A DNA stretch of 64,000 nt, from assembly GCF_965644225.1 (NCBI RefSeq), contig NZ_CBFFRJ010000009.1:1-64000 (forward strand), read 5' to 3'. Made by a program: the position numbers and the translations under genes. Below are positions 1 to 8,185 of the stretch, piece after piece (the stretch's first letter is position 1; each line of letters starts with the position of its first letter). This stretch comes from CBFFRJ01 sp965644225 (lineage in GTDB: Bacteria > Pseudomonadota > Gammaproteobacteria > Enterobacterales > Enterobacteriaceae). The notes under the pieces are model-generated. The model saw only the letters and a program-made list of their open reading frames with translations, made no database searches and had not been told where the DNA came from.

Positions 1-537
1 GATCATACAGCTCAGCTAAGGTAAGGCTAATACAGATAAGGACTCCACTGAACCCCACCGATTAAATCGCACCTTCCTTAAATAAATATCATGAATGATT
101 AATGCTACACCAACAATCACTGTCAGTGAGACGCACCAGCAGCACCAATAAAAATCGGCATAATCAATGTCTGGCGCAATGATAAAAATAGATTATAAAA
201 ACCACCAATAATAGTGTCAATATTACGCATAAAACGCAAAACAAATATCACTAAATGTAATTTATTTTTAAAAACAAACAATACAATAATTTTATATTAG
301 CCACCGCTAACATACACCGCATTAATATATCAGGTGATACTTCACCCTGGATATATCGCATCCGGCGATAACCATACGGCAAAACAACAAGGAGTATGAC
401 CATCCCCCCTGGCAATATTTTGTGATTTATTGCACAAATCTTGATCTGCTCCCGCGCCATCATGAGCACAACCTGTGCTAAAAAGTAGCCATTCGTGCCA
501 CATCATGTGGGACTTGAGCAACATCACCAGGGCTATC
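1..537. other. AT-rich region without a supported gene
   Basis: This leader before yjjP is clearly richer in A and T than the genes that follow. I see no convincing long gene in it. The longer open frames, for example the minus-strand one at 342-578, have no recognisable product and overlap the yjjP start. A 35-codon minus-strand frame at 123-230 encodes a hydrophobic peptide (M-R-N-I-D-T-I-I-G-G-F-Y, later I-M-P-I-F-I-G-A-A-G). It has no clear ribosome binding site and could be a remnant of a membrane protein gene. Confidence 0.4.
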
Positions 538-1320
538 ATGCAGATGCAAGAAGACCAGTCATCACAACGGGCCATCACACGTCTGTGTATTCAGTGCGGC
601 CTTTTTTTATTACAACATGGTGCAGAGAGCGCACTGGTTGAGGAATTATCCACGCGCCTGGGGCTGGCACTGGGTATGGATAGCGTCGAGAGTTCTATTT
701 CGTCAAATGCGATTGTCCTCACCACCATTAAAAATGGGCAGTGTCTGACCTCAACACGTAAAAACAGCGATCGCGGCATTAATATGCATGTGGTGACCGA
801 AGTACAACACATCGTCATTATGACGGAGCATAAATTGCTCGACGCCAAAGATGTCGAAAAACGCTTCTCACAGCTCAAGCCACTGCGTTATCCCCGCTGG
901 CTGGTGACCCTGATGGTTGGGCTTTCCTGCGCCTGCTTTTGTCGGCTGAACAATGGTGGCTGGGACGGCGCTTTTATCACTTTTTGCGCCAGCAGCGTGG
1001 CAATGTATGTGCGACTGGTGCTGGCAAACCGCCATATGCATCCGCAAATCAACTTTTGCATTACGGCGTTCGTGGCGACCAGCATATCCGGGCTGATGCT
1101 AACATTTCCAACGTTTCTTCATACCTCTACCGTCGCGATGGCGGCAAGCGTGTTACTGCTGGTTCCCGGCTTCCCTTTGATTAACTCCGTAGCGGATATG
1201 TTTAAAGGGCACATTAACACCGGCCTTGCGCGCTGGGCTATCGCCAGTCTGTTAACTCTCGCGACCTGTATCGGTGTAGTGATGGCAATGACCTTGTGGG
1301 GGCTGCGCGGATGGATGTGA
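538..1320 (+). CDS. yjjP: YjjP, ThrE-type exporter large subunit
   Basis: Inner-membrane protein of the threonine/serine exporter (ThrE) family. In enterobacteria the ThrE fold is split between YjjP (soluble N-terminal part plus membrane helices) and YjjB (C-terminal helices), and the pair has been linked to succinate export. The predicted 260 residues match E. coli YjjP closely, for example V-E-S-S-I-S-S-N-A-I and V-P-G-F-P-L-I-N. I chose the ATG at 538 because the E. coli protein begins just before the conserved R-L-C-I-Q-C-G stretch; an in-frame ATG at 544 and an upstream one at 475 are possible. The 3' end overlaps yjjB by 10 bases, which suggests coupled translation. The substrate is inferred from the family only. 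Confidence 0.93.
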   Translation: MQMQEDQSSQRAITRLCIQCGLFLLQHGAESALVEELSTRLGLALGMDSVESSISSNAIVLTTIKNGQCLTSTRKNSDRGINMHVVTEVQHIVIMTEHKLLDAKDVEKRFSQLKPLRYPRWLVTLMVGLSCACFCRLNNGGWDGAFITFCASSVAMYVRLVLANRHMHPQINFCITAFVATSISGLMLTFPTFLHTSTVAMAASVLLLVPGFPLINSVADMFKGHINTGLARWAIASLLTLATCIGVVMAMTLWGLRGWM

Positions 1321-1784
1321 TCTGGTTTGTGCTGGCTCTGATTCAGGACATGTTACTTTCCGCCATTCCAGCGGTGGGCTTTGCGATGGTGTTCAACGTA
1401 CCACACCGGGCGCTGCCCTGGTGCGCGCTGCTTGGCGCTATCGGTCACGGAACGCGTTTCGCGATGGTTCACTGGGGCTTTAATGTCGAGTGGTCAACTT
1501 TCGTCGCCTCAATGCTGGTTGGCAGCATCGGCATTCGCTGGTCACGCTGGTATCTGGCACACCCAAAAGTCTTCACCGTTGCGGCGGTCATTCCCATGTT
1601 CCCCGGCATTTCTGCCTACACGGCGATGATTTCTGCGGTGAAAATTGGCCATTTAGGCTATAGCGAAGAACTGATGATCTTGTTGTTGACCAACTTTCTT
1701 AAAGCCTCATCGATCGTGGGCGCGCTGTCGATAGGCCTGTCCGTTCCGGGGCTATGGCTCTACCGCAAACGCCCGCGCGTCTGA
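1311..1784 (+). CDS. yjjB: YjjB, ThrE-type exporter small subunit
   Basis: A 157-residue integral membrane protein, the second half of the split ThrE-like exporter with YjjP. It is nearly all hydrophobic helices. The stretch from the conserved W-S-R-W-Y-L-A-H-P-K-V-F-T to the C-terminal W-L-Y-R-K-R-P-R-V matches E. coli YjjB almost residue for residue. The ATG at 1311 lies inside the yjjP stop region and gives the usual family length; an ATG at 1296 would add five residues. The 10-base overlap with yjjP supports one transcript and a two-subunit complex. Confidence 0.93.
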   Translation: MDVIWFVLALIQDMLLSAIPAVGFAMVFNVPHRALPWCALLGAIGHGTRFAMVHWGFNVEWSTFVASMLVGSIGIRWSRWYLAHPKVFTVAAVIPMFPGISAYTAMISAVKIGHLGYSEELMILLLTNFLKASSIVGALSIGLSVPGLWLYRKRPRV

Positions 1785-1848
1785 AATTTGAGTTATTGCG
1801 ACGCCGTGGTAATAATCCTTATCCCGATATGCCTGATAAGGAACGGAT

Positions 1849-2490
1849 GTGGAACAGCAAAGCATTTATGCCCCTGATGATTTTGACGAGTCCCGGGTGA
1901 AAGACAAAATCTTCCTTAGCGCCATTGCCCTGTTTGCAGAGTACGGGCTTAATGGCGCGCGCATGGAGCAGATTGCTGAGAAAGCGGGCACCACCAAACG
2001 GATGGTGGTTTACCATTATAAAACCAAAGAAAACTTGTACTTACAGGTTCTTGAGTACGTTTATGCTTCAATCCGGGCCAGCGAGAAAGCCCTGAACCTG
2101 TCAGCTCTCCCTCCGGTTGAAGCCCTGGTACATCTGGTCGAAAACACCTTTGACTATCACGCTGATCATCCTGATTTCATTCGTATTATTTGTATGGAAA
2201 ACATGCAGCGCGGGCGTTACATCCAACAGTCCACCTGGCTACGGGATGTAAACCGCAGCGCCCTCACCTTGCTCGAAGATATTCTCAGCCGCAGCCAGCA
2301 TAAGCAGTTGTTTAATCAAAACGTCTCGGCTCGTGACCTGCACCGGGTGATCAGCAGTTTCAGCTTTCACTATGTCGCCAACAGTTACTCGTTCTCGATG
2401 CTCTTTGAAGACCATGAGGACCGCCAGCAACAGCGTCAGCACTCCCGTAAAATGGCCGTGCAGGTCGTATTGCGTTTTATTTGCGCATAA
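1849..2490 (+). CDS. TetR-family transcriptional regulator
   Basis: A 213-residue one-component repressor of the TetR family. The N-terminal helix-turn-helix covers about residues 18-65 (A-L-F-A-E-Y-G-L-N-G, then E-Q-I-A-E-K-A-G-T-T-K-R, then V-Y-H-Y-K-T-K-E-N-L-Y), followed by an all-helical ligand domain. Translation probably starts at the GTG at 1849: an AAGGA ribosome site ends about six bases before it, and the ATG two bases upstream is out of frame. It follows yjjB after 64 bases and is followed by ohrR. No obvious target gene sits next to it, so ligand and regulon are unknown. Confidence 0.85.
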   Translation: MEQQSIYAPDDFDESRVKDKIFLSAIALFAEYGLNGARMEQIAEKAGTTKRMVVYHYKTKENLYLQVLEYVYASIRASEKALNLSALPPVEALVHLVENTFDYHADHPDFIRIICMENMQRGRYIQQSTWLRDVNRSALTLLEDILSRSQHKQLFNQNVSARDLHRVISSFSFHYVANSYSFSMLFEDHEDRQQQRQHSRKMAVQVVLRFICA

Positions 2491-2496
2491 ATAACT

Positions 2497-2511
2497 TGCA
2501 ATTAAATCGTA
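2497..2511. promoter_or_regulatory. Candidate OhrR operator upstream of ohrR
   Basis: The 15-base sequence TGCAATTAAATCGTA is an imperfect inverted repeat that resembles the TACAATT-AATTGTA operators bound by OhrR repressors in other bacteria. It lies just after the TetR gene stop and about 20 bases before the ohrR ATG, where it could mediate autorepression. The assignment rests on motif similarity only. Confidence 0.5.
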
Positions 2512-2531
2512 CACTATCTATATTCAAAAAC

Positions 2532-2981
2532 ATGAAAACAAAACAGACCCACAACGCGCAGCTTGAACTCGACAACCAGTTTTGTTTTGCACTTTACTCA
2601 ACAAATCTGGCGCTGCATAAATTGTACCGACAGCTTTTGACGCCGTTAAACCTGACCTATCCACAGTATCTGGTGATGCTGGTTCTGTGGGAGAAGGATG
2701 ACGTGACAGTGTCGGATATCGGCGAACGCCTGTTTCTTGATTCGGCAACACTGACCCCTTTGCTCAAGCGTCTGGAAAGCGCAGGGCTTCTTTGTCGCCA
2801 ACGCTCACGCCAGGATGAGCGCCAGGTGGTCATTACCCTCAGCGACAAGGGTCGTGAACTCCATCAACAGGCACAATCCATTCCGAACGCCGTTATGTGT
2901 TCTCTGGATTGTGACCATGGCCAGTTAATGGCTCTCAAGCAGCAGCTTGAGACCCTGCGCCAACAGTTTCAGCGCGTATAA
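2532..2981 (+). CDS. ohrR: OhrR, organic peroxide-sensing MarR repressor
   Basis: A 149-residue MarR-family regulator with the OhrR hallmark: a conserved cysteine (Cys18) in D-N-Q-F-C-F-A-L-Y-S near the N terminus. In characterised OhrR proteins this residue is oxidised by organic hydroperoxides, which releases DNA. Further cysteines near the C terminus (about 123 and 127) suggest the two-Cys type, as in Xanthomonas OhrR. The winged helix runs through T-V-S-D-I-G-E-R-L-F-L-D and D-E-R-Q-V-V-I-T-L. The ATG at 2532 places Cys18 at its usual position. The ohr gene follows immediately, the classic arrangement. Confidence 0.92.
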   Translation: MKTKQTHNAQLELDNQFCFALYSTNLALHKLYRQLLTPLNLTYPQYLVMLVLWEKDDVTVSDIGERLFLDSATLTPLLKRLESAGLLCRQRSRQDERQVVITLSDKGRELHQQAQSIPNAVMCSLDCDHGQLMALKQQLETLRQQFQRV

Positions 2982-3024
2982 CGACCTCAGCAATGAGGTA
3001 TTATACGCCCATTTAAATAGCGCA

Positions 3025-3035
3025 CGATATTATCG
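3025..3035. promoter_or_regulatory. Inverted repeat in the ohr promoter region
   Basis: CGATATTATCG is a perfect inverted repeat around one central base, inside GCACGATATTATCGCA, about 30 bases before the ohr ATG. It resembles the half-site spacing of OhrR operators and could be the site through which OhrR represses ohr. This is inference from position and symmetry. Confidence 0.4.
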
Positions 3036-3064
3036 CAATCTACTAAGTTAATAAGGAACCTGTT

Positions 3065-3493
3065 ATGTCTTTAGAAAAAGTGATTTACACCGCTAATGCC
3101 AAAGCTACTGGTGGTCGTGATGGTCATGCGACCTCTTCTGACGGCGTGCTGGATGTCAAACTCGGTGTGCCTAAAGAGATGGGCGGCATGGGTGGCAACG
3201 TAACAAACCCTGAACAACTGTTTGCCGCAGGCTACTCCGCCTGCTTCCTCGGCGCGATGAAATTCGTTGCCGGACGCGACAAAATCAGCATGCCGAAAGA
3301 TGCCTGGACAGAAGCAAACGTCGGCATTGGCCCACTGCCTACCGGTTTTGGTATCGAAGTTGAGCTTAAGATCCACCTTGAAGGTATGGACGCTGCTGAA
3401 GCGAAAAAACTGGTCGATGCAGCACATATCGTCTGCCCGTATTCCAACGCCACCCGCGGCAACATTGATGTGACCTTAACCATCATCGCGTAA
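3065..3493 (+). CDS. ohr: Ohr, organic hydroperoxide reductase
   Basis: A 142-residue cytoplasmic peroxidase of the Ohr/OsmC family that reduces organic and fatty-acid hydroperoxides with lipoyl-type thiols. The two catalytic cysteines are present: Cys60 in A-A-G-Y-S-A-C-F and Cys124 in H-I-V-C-P-Y-S-N-A-T-R-G-N. Arg18 (G-G-R-D-G-H) and Glu50 (T-N-P-E-Q-L-F), which position the substrate, are also conserved. A good AAGGAACCTGTT leader precedes the ATG. Expression should be controlled by the upstream OhrR. A strong terminator follows at 3553. Confidence 0.95.
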   Translation: MSLEKVIYTANAKATGGRDGHATSSDGVLDVKLGVPKEMGGMGGNVTNPEQLFAAGYSACFLGAMKFVAGRDKISMPKDAWTEANVGIGPLPTGFGIEVELKIHLEGMDAAEAKKLVDAAHIVCPYSNATRGNIDVTLTIIA

Positions 3494-3552
3494 TACGAAA
3501 CCGGACAGGCTTTAGCCAAAGATCCGGTCGCCAGCATCATTGGGAAAACACC

Positions 3553-3573
3553 GCCGGGGCAACCCGGCTTTTT
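3553..3573 (+). terminator. Rho-independent terminator after ohr
   Basis: GCCGGG, loop GCAA, CCCGGC, then TTTTT. This is a compact GC stem closed by a stable tetraloop with a T tract on the plus strand, 60 bases after the ohr stop. Confidence 0.85.
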
Positions 3574-3677
3574 CCGTTGCCATCCTCCCTCGCCCGCTCT
3601 GTGTTACTATGTCCTGATATGCCTGCAAATCTTTAATGCAGTGCGCCCGTACGGTTTTTCCTGTTTGAGAACACGTT

Positions 3678-4223
3678 ATGTCTTCCAGAATCCTGACGTC
3701 CACTGTTATCGGTGTTGATGAGTTTATGCGCGATCACGCCAGCGTGCTGGCGCGAACTGAGGGCGGAGCTGTCGCCGTCTTTGCCAATAACGCCCCGGCG
3801 TTTTACGCCATTACGCCCGCACGTCTGGAACAGCTTCTGACCCTGGAAGCGCGCCTTGCTCGTCCCGCCAGCGATGTTGCACTGGATAGTCAGTTTTTTG
3901 CCGAACCCACTGCCGCGCCAATGCAGGTTCCGATGGGCAAATTTGCCATGTATGCTGACTGGCAGCCGGATAGCGATTTCCAGCGTATGGCGGCACTGTG
4001 GGGCGTTGCCCTCGCCCAGCCGGTTGCCCCGGAAGAGCTGGCCGCATTTGTTGCTTACTGGCAGGCCGAAGGCAAAGTATTTCATCACGTACAATGGCAG
4101 CAGAAGCTGGCGCGCAGCCTGCAGATAGGCCGGGCGAACAACAACGGGCTGCAAAAACGCGATATCAACACCCTGTCCGAACCGGACAAAGAGATCCCGA
4201 CTGGATTCAGAGGTGCCAAATGA
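3678..4223 (+). CDS. dnaT: DnaT, primosomal protein
   Basis: Primosomal protein DnaT (protein i), which helps PriA and PriB load DnaB-DnaC at stalled forks during replication restart. The 181 residues align with E. coli DnaT over the full length: start M-S-S-R-I-L-T, A-V-F-A-N-N-A-P-A-F-Y-A, V-P-M-G-K-F-A-M-Y, and the DNA-binding C-terminal part A-Y-W-Q-A-E-G-K-V-F-H-H-V-Q-W-Q-Q-K. The stop overlaps the dnaC start, so the two are translationally coupled. Confidence 0.97.
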   Translation: MSSRILTSTVIGVDEFMRDHASVLARTEGGAVAVFANNAPAFYAITPARLEQLLTLEARLARPASDVALDSQFFAEPTAAPMQVPMGKFAMYADWQPDSDFQRMAALWGVALAQPVAPEELAAFVAYWQAEGKVFHHVQWQQKLARSLQIGRANNNGLQKRDINTLSEPDKEIPTGFRGAK

Positions 4224-4957
4224 AAAATATCAGCCACATCCTGCAACGCCTGCAAAAAATGATGCCTGCGAATATTAAGCCCGCGTTTAAATCGGGTGAA
4301 GAGCTGATGGCCTGGCAGAAGGAGCAGGGGGAACTTCGCTCTGCGGCGCTGGAGCGCGAAAACCGCGCCATGAAGATGCAGAGAACCTTTAACCGTTCCG
4401 GCATTCGTCCGCTGCATCAGAACTGCTCCTTTGAAAATTACAAAATTGAGTCCAAAGGCCAGCAGGACGCCTGCAATGCCGCGCGGCAATATGTAGAAGA
4501 GTTTGATAGCAGCATTGCCAGCTTTATTTTTTCCGGTAAACCCGGCACCGGCAAAAACCATCTCGCCGCAGCCATTTGCAACGAACTGCTCCTGCGCGGC
4601 AAATCTGTCCTTATTATTACCGTTGCCGATATTATGTCGGCGATGAAAGAGACCTTCAGCAATCGGGAGAGCAGCGAAGAACAACTGCTTAATGACCTGA
4701 GTAACGTTGACTTACTGGTTATCGATGAAATCGGTATGCAGAACGAATCGCGTTACGAAAAAGTCATTATCAACCAGATCGTTGACCGCCGTTCATCCTC
4801 CAAGCGCCCAACGGGCATGCTGACGAACAACACGCTGGATGAAATGAACAAGCTGCTCGGTGAGCGCGTGATGGACAGAATGCGTCTGGGTAACAGCCTG
4901 TGGGTGATATTCAACTGGGAAAGCTATCGTAGCCGCGTTACGGGCAAAGAGTATTGA
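4220..4957 (+). CDS. dnaC: DnaC, DnaB helicase loader
   Basis: AAA+ ATPase that opens and loads the DnaB helicase ring at oriC and at restart sites. The 245 residues match E. coli DnaC in length and sequence. The Walker A loop is G-K-P-G-T-G-K-N at residues 106-113 (Asn instead of Ser/Thr, as in E. coli), Walker B is L-L-V-I-D-E-I-G, and an arginine-rich box follows (G-E-R-V-M-D-R-M-R-L-G-N-S). I chose the ATG at 4220, inside the dnaT stop, because it begins M-K-N-I like the E. coli protein. Confidence 0.97.
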   Translation: MKNISHILQRLQKMMPANIKPAFKSGEELMAWQKEQGELRSAALERENRAMKMQRTFNRSGIRPLHQNCSFENYKIESKGQQDACNAARQYVEEFDSSIASFIFSGKPGTGKNHLAAAICNELLLRGKSVLIITVADIMSAMKETFSNRESSEEQLLNDLSNVDLLVIDEIGMQNESRYEKVIINQIVDRRSSSKRPTGMLTNNTLDEMNKLLGERVMDRMRLGNSLWVIFNWESYRSRVTGKEY

Positions 4958-5029
4958 GATTTATCCTCTGAGAGTCGCTGGCATGCGGGGGTGTATACTG
5001 GCCCTTTCCAGTCAAACCCAGGGTTCAAC

Positions 5030-5521
5030 ATGATGTCTTTTGCTAAACGCCTTCTCTGCGCCACTCTCGCCAGCGGCGTGCTGTTCTCCGCTACCACATT
5101 CGCCGCCTCCTGGCAGGACAGCCTTTCCAGCGCCGCCAGCCAGTTGAGCCAGAACTCGGGCTCGCAGCAGGGCGGTATGTCATTATCGTCCCTGACTGGT
5201 TTGCTCAATGGAGGCAGCCAGTCCCTGAGCGCAGGCACCATGAACAACGCCGCGGGCATTATGTCTTACTGTGCGCAAAACAAGCTGGCCTCGCTGACCA
5301 ATACAGACAACATCAAAAATCAGGTGATGGATAAACTGGGGTTGGGACAGCAGGAGCAGAAACAGGACACGAATTATCTCGAAGGCTTACAGGGGTTGCT
5401 GAACACCAAAAACGGTGAGCAGCTCAATCTGAACAACATCGGCAACACGCCACTGGCAGAAAAAGTGAAAACCAAAGCCTGCGATCTGGTCCTCAAGCAA
5501 GGTCTGAATTTCCTGTCATAA
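5030..5521 (+). CDS. yjjA: YjjA, secreted DUF2501 protein
   Basis: A 163-residue exported protein of the DUF2501 family. It starts with a typical signal peptide (M-M-S-F-A-K-R-L-L-C, a hydrophobic stretch, then A-T-T-F-A-A-S), so the mature form is periplasmic or secreted. The mature part is rich in Gln, Ser, Asn and Gly with two cysteines. Function is unknown. Position directly after dnaC matches yjjA of E. coli. A second in-frame ATG is at 5033. Confidence 0.85.
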   Translation: MMSFAKRLLCATLASGVLFSATTFAASWQDSLSSAASQLSQNSGSQQGGMSLSSLTGLLNGGSQSLSAGTMNNAAGIMSYCAQNKLASLTNTDNIKNQVMDKLGLGQQEQKQDTNYLEGLQGLLNTKNGEQLNLNNIGNTPLAEKVKTKACDLVLKQGLNFLS

Positions 5522-5583
5522 GTTCCTCTTCTCGGATTTATCCATCACTGGCACAAATACTTTTTTGTCTGAGTGCCGCAAAT

Positions 5584-5622
5584 ACCGCTAACTCGCCCCC
5601 CGCGTCGGGGTGAGATAGCGGT
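5584..5622. terminator. Long stem-loop between yjjA and opgB
   Basis: ACCGCTA-ACTCGCCCC on the left pairs with CGGGGTGAGA-TAGCGGT on the right, with two mismatches in about 16 pairs and a short loop. No T tract follows. It may end yjjA transcription or protect the 3' end. Between here and opgB I see only promoter-like AT-rich DNA. Confidence 0.45.
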
Positions 5623-5771
5623 CAAACTTATACCGTATCTAAACCAATTCCTAATAACTCGCGAAAAAAGTGACACTACAATTGCAGACGTGTTACATCG
5701 AAATTAAATTGTATCCCCTTGTAAAAAAGTAAACGCTGACCGTTTCAGTCAGCATCGCAGAGGAAAAACGG

Positions 5772-8063
5772 TTGGCCGAGTTACTTTCAATGGTCCTCTT
5801 TCTCGCATCCGTGGTGATTTACGCATGGAAAGCGGGGCGTAACACCTGGTGGTTCACCGCAATACTGCTGGTACTGGGTTGCTTCGTGGTGTTGAACATC
5901 ACGCTGTATGCCAGTGACTACTTCACCGGCGACGGGATCACTGATGCCGTTATTTACACCCTGACCAACAGCCTTACTGGCGCAGGTGTCGGTAAATATG
6001 TGCTACCTGGTGCGGCCATTGTACTGGCGCTGCTGGGCGTTTTTTTCACCCTGGGCTGGGTGTTACGCCGTCGCCGCCATCTTCCTTATCATTTCGGCTA
6101 CAGCTTGCTGGCTCTGGTGCTGGCTCTGGGCTCGGTGGATGCAAGCCCGGCGTTTCGTCAGATAAGCGAACTGGTAAAATCTCATTCCCGCGAAGGTGAC
6201 CCTGACTTCACCGCTTATTACAAAGAACCGGCGAAGAAAATTCCCCATCCAAAGCTCAATCTGGTCTACATCTATGGTGAAAGCCTTGAGAGAACCTATT
6301 TCGATAACGATGCCTTCCCGGACCTGACGCCGGAACTGGGGGCACTTAAAGAAGAGGGGCTGGACTTTAGCCAAACCGAACAGTTGCCAGGAACGGATTA
6401 CACCATTGCCGGAATGGTCTCCTCCCAGTGCGGTATTCCGCTGTTTGCTCCCTTTGAAGGTAACGCATCCGCATCGGTATCCAGTTTCTTTCCACAGAAT
6501 ATCTGCCTCGGCGATATCCTGAAAAACTCCGGTTACGAAAACTATTTTATCCAGGGCGCGAACCTGCGCTTCGCGGGCAAAGATGTCTTCCTTAAATCCC
6601 ACGGTTTTGATCATCTGGTCGGTGCCGAAGAGCTGAAAACCAGGGTCCAGGACCCGAGCTACCGCAATGACTGGGGTTTTTACGATGACACCGTGCTGGA
6701 TGAGGTGTGGCAAAAATATGAAGAACTGGCGCGCTCCGGTAAGCGCTTCTCCCTTTTTGCCCTGACGGTGGATACCCATCATCCTGATGGTTTTATTTCC
6801 CGTACCTGCGACAGAAGAAGCTATGCCTTTGATGGCAAACCGAATCAATCCTTCAGCGCTGTCACCTGTAGCCAGCAGCATATTGCTAAACTTATCAACA
6901 AGATCAAAGCCTCTCCGTGGTTTAAAGACACGGTGATCGTTGTCTCCTCTGATCATCTGGCGATGAACAACACCGCATGGAAATACCTGAATAAAGAAGA
7001 TCGCAAAAATCTGTTCTTCGTCCTGCGTGGTGATGAAGCGCAGCAGGATACGCTGGCGGTCAAGCGTAGCACTATGGACAACGGCGCTACCGTCCTCGAT
7101 ATTCTCGGCGGGGATAACTTTATTGGCCTTGGCCGCAGTAGCCTTTCTGGTGAGTCGCTCTCCACGGTCTTCCTCAACATGAAGGAAAAAGTGGTGGCCT
7201 GGAAACCGGACATCATCCGTCTGTGGAACTTTCCAAAGCAAATGAAGGACTTCACCATCGACAGCGACAAGCAGATGATTGCCTTCTCTGGCAGCAAATT
7301 CCGCCTGCCGCTGCTGGTCCGCGTGTCAGATCAACGGGTCGAACCCTTGCCTGAAAGCGAATACTCTGCGCCGTTACGCTACCAGCTTGCTGATTTTGCC
7401 CCGCGCGATAAGTTTGTCTGGGTCGATCAGTGCTACAAAATGGCCCGCCTTTGGGCGCCTGAGCTGGTGCTTTCTACCGACTGGTGCGTCTCTCAGGGGC
7501 AGCTTGGCGGCCAGCAAAGTGTGCAGCAGGTTACGAAAGCGCAATGGAAGAGCAAAACGGATCTTAAAGAAACGGTGATCAGCGCTGACCGCTATAAGCA
7601 AAATATCGATATGCTGAAAATTGTGGATGACGATATACGCTATAAAGCCGACAGCTTTATCTTCAATGTGGCGGGCGCGCCGGAAGAGGTGAAAAAGTTC
7701 ACTGGGATCTCACGGCCTGAAAGCTGGGGGCGCTGGTCCAATGCGCAACTGGGGAACGAAGTTTCCATCGAGTTTAACAGCCCGCTACCAGAAAATTTTG
7801 AGCTGGTGATCACCGCCAAAGCCTTTGGTCCTAACGCTAATCAACCGATCCCGGTTCGGGTGGGAGATGAAGAACAGGAGCTGATGCTCGGCAACGACGT
7901 CTCCACCACCACGCTGCGTTTCACTAATCCGACGCGCAGCAGCACGCTGGTTATCGTACCGCCGGACCCTCAGTCCACCAATGAAGGTAATATTCTCGGC
8001 CACTCACCCCGCCAGCTCGGGATTGGGATGGTGGAACTCAAAGTGGTGAATACCAACGGCTAA
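5772..8063 (+). CDS. opgB: OpgB, phosphoglycerol transferase I
   Basis: Membrane-anchored phosphoglycerol transferase that moves phosphoglycerol groups from phosphatidylglycerol onto periplasmic glucans. The 763 residues equal the E. coli length. Four N-terminal membrane helices (residues 1-125) precede a periplasmic sulfatase/LTA-synthase-like catalytic domain with Y-I-Y-G-E-S-L-E-R-T-Y (nucleophile region), T-V-D-T-H-H-P-D-G and V-V-S-S-D-H-L-A-M-N-N metal-binding motifs. Translation starts at an unusual TTG (5772), giving M-A-E-L-L-S-M, which aligns with the E. coli start; an AGAGGA site lies eight bases upstream. No nearby ATG fits the homology. Confidence 0.96.
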   Translation: MAELLSMVLFLASVVIYAWKAGRNTWWFTAILLVLGCFVVLNITLYASDYFTGDGITDAVIYTLTNSLTGAGVGKYVLPGAAIVLALLGVFFTLGWVLRRRRHLPYHFGYSLLALVLALGSVDASPAFRQISELVKSHSREGDPDFTAYYKEPAKKIPHPKLNLVYIYGESLERTYFDNDAFPDLTPELGALKEEGLDFSQTEQLPGTDYTIAGMVSSQCGIPLFAPFEGNASASVSSFFPQNICLGDILKNSGYENYFIQGANLRFAGKDVFLKSHGFDHLVGAEELKTRVQDPSYRNDWGFYDDTVLDEVWQKYEELARSGKRFSLFALTVDTHHPDGFISRTCDRRSYAFDGKPNQSFSAVTCSQQHIAKLINKIKASPWFKDTVIVVSSDHLAMNNTAWKYLNKEDRKNLFFVLRGDEAQQDTLAVKRSTMDNGATVLDILGGDNFIGLGRSSLSGESLSTVFLNMKEKVVAWKPDIIRLWNFPKQMKDFTIDSDKQMIAFSGSKFRLPLLVRVSDQRVEPLPESEYSAPLRYQLADFAPRDKFVWVDQCYKMARLWAPELVLSTDWCVSQGQLGGQQSVQQVTKAQWKSKTDLKETVISADRYKQNIDMLKIVDDDIRYKADSFIFNVAGAPEEVKKFTGISRPESWGRWSNAQLGNEVSIEFNSPLPENFELVITAKAFGPNANQPIPVRVGDEEQELMLGNDVSTTTLRFTNPTRSSTLVIVPPDPQSTNEGNILGHSPRQLGIGMVELKVVNTNG

Positions 8064-8070
8064 AAAAATG

Positions 8071-8092
8071 CGCCCAAAATTCCCCGGGCGCT
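8071..8092 (-). terminator. Hairpin between opgB and lgoD
   Basis: GCGCCC pairs with GGGCGC. Read on the minus strand the hairpin is followed by a run of seven T, so it can end transcription from lgoD about 100 bases downstream of its stop; it may also slow opgB transcripts. A second perfect 16-base palindrome, GTGCTGGCGCCAGCAC, lies at 8137-8152. Confidence 0.6.
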
Positions 8093-8185
8093 GAATAGCA
8101 ATCGTCTCACCTCTCCCCTGGCGCTGCCGGATACCCGTGCTGGCGCCAGCACTCTTGTGCATTTCATTGCGCATCCGTCTGATGA

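Noticed and set aside
6063..7241. Long minus-strand open frame of 392 codons inside opgB
   Set aside because: It lies wholly opposite the well-supported opgB gene, has no recognisable domain, and its composition is that of an antisense shadow.
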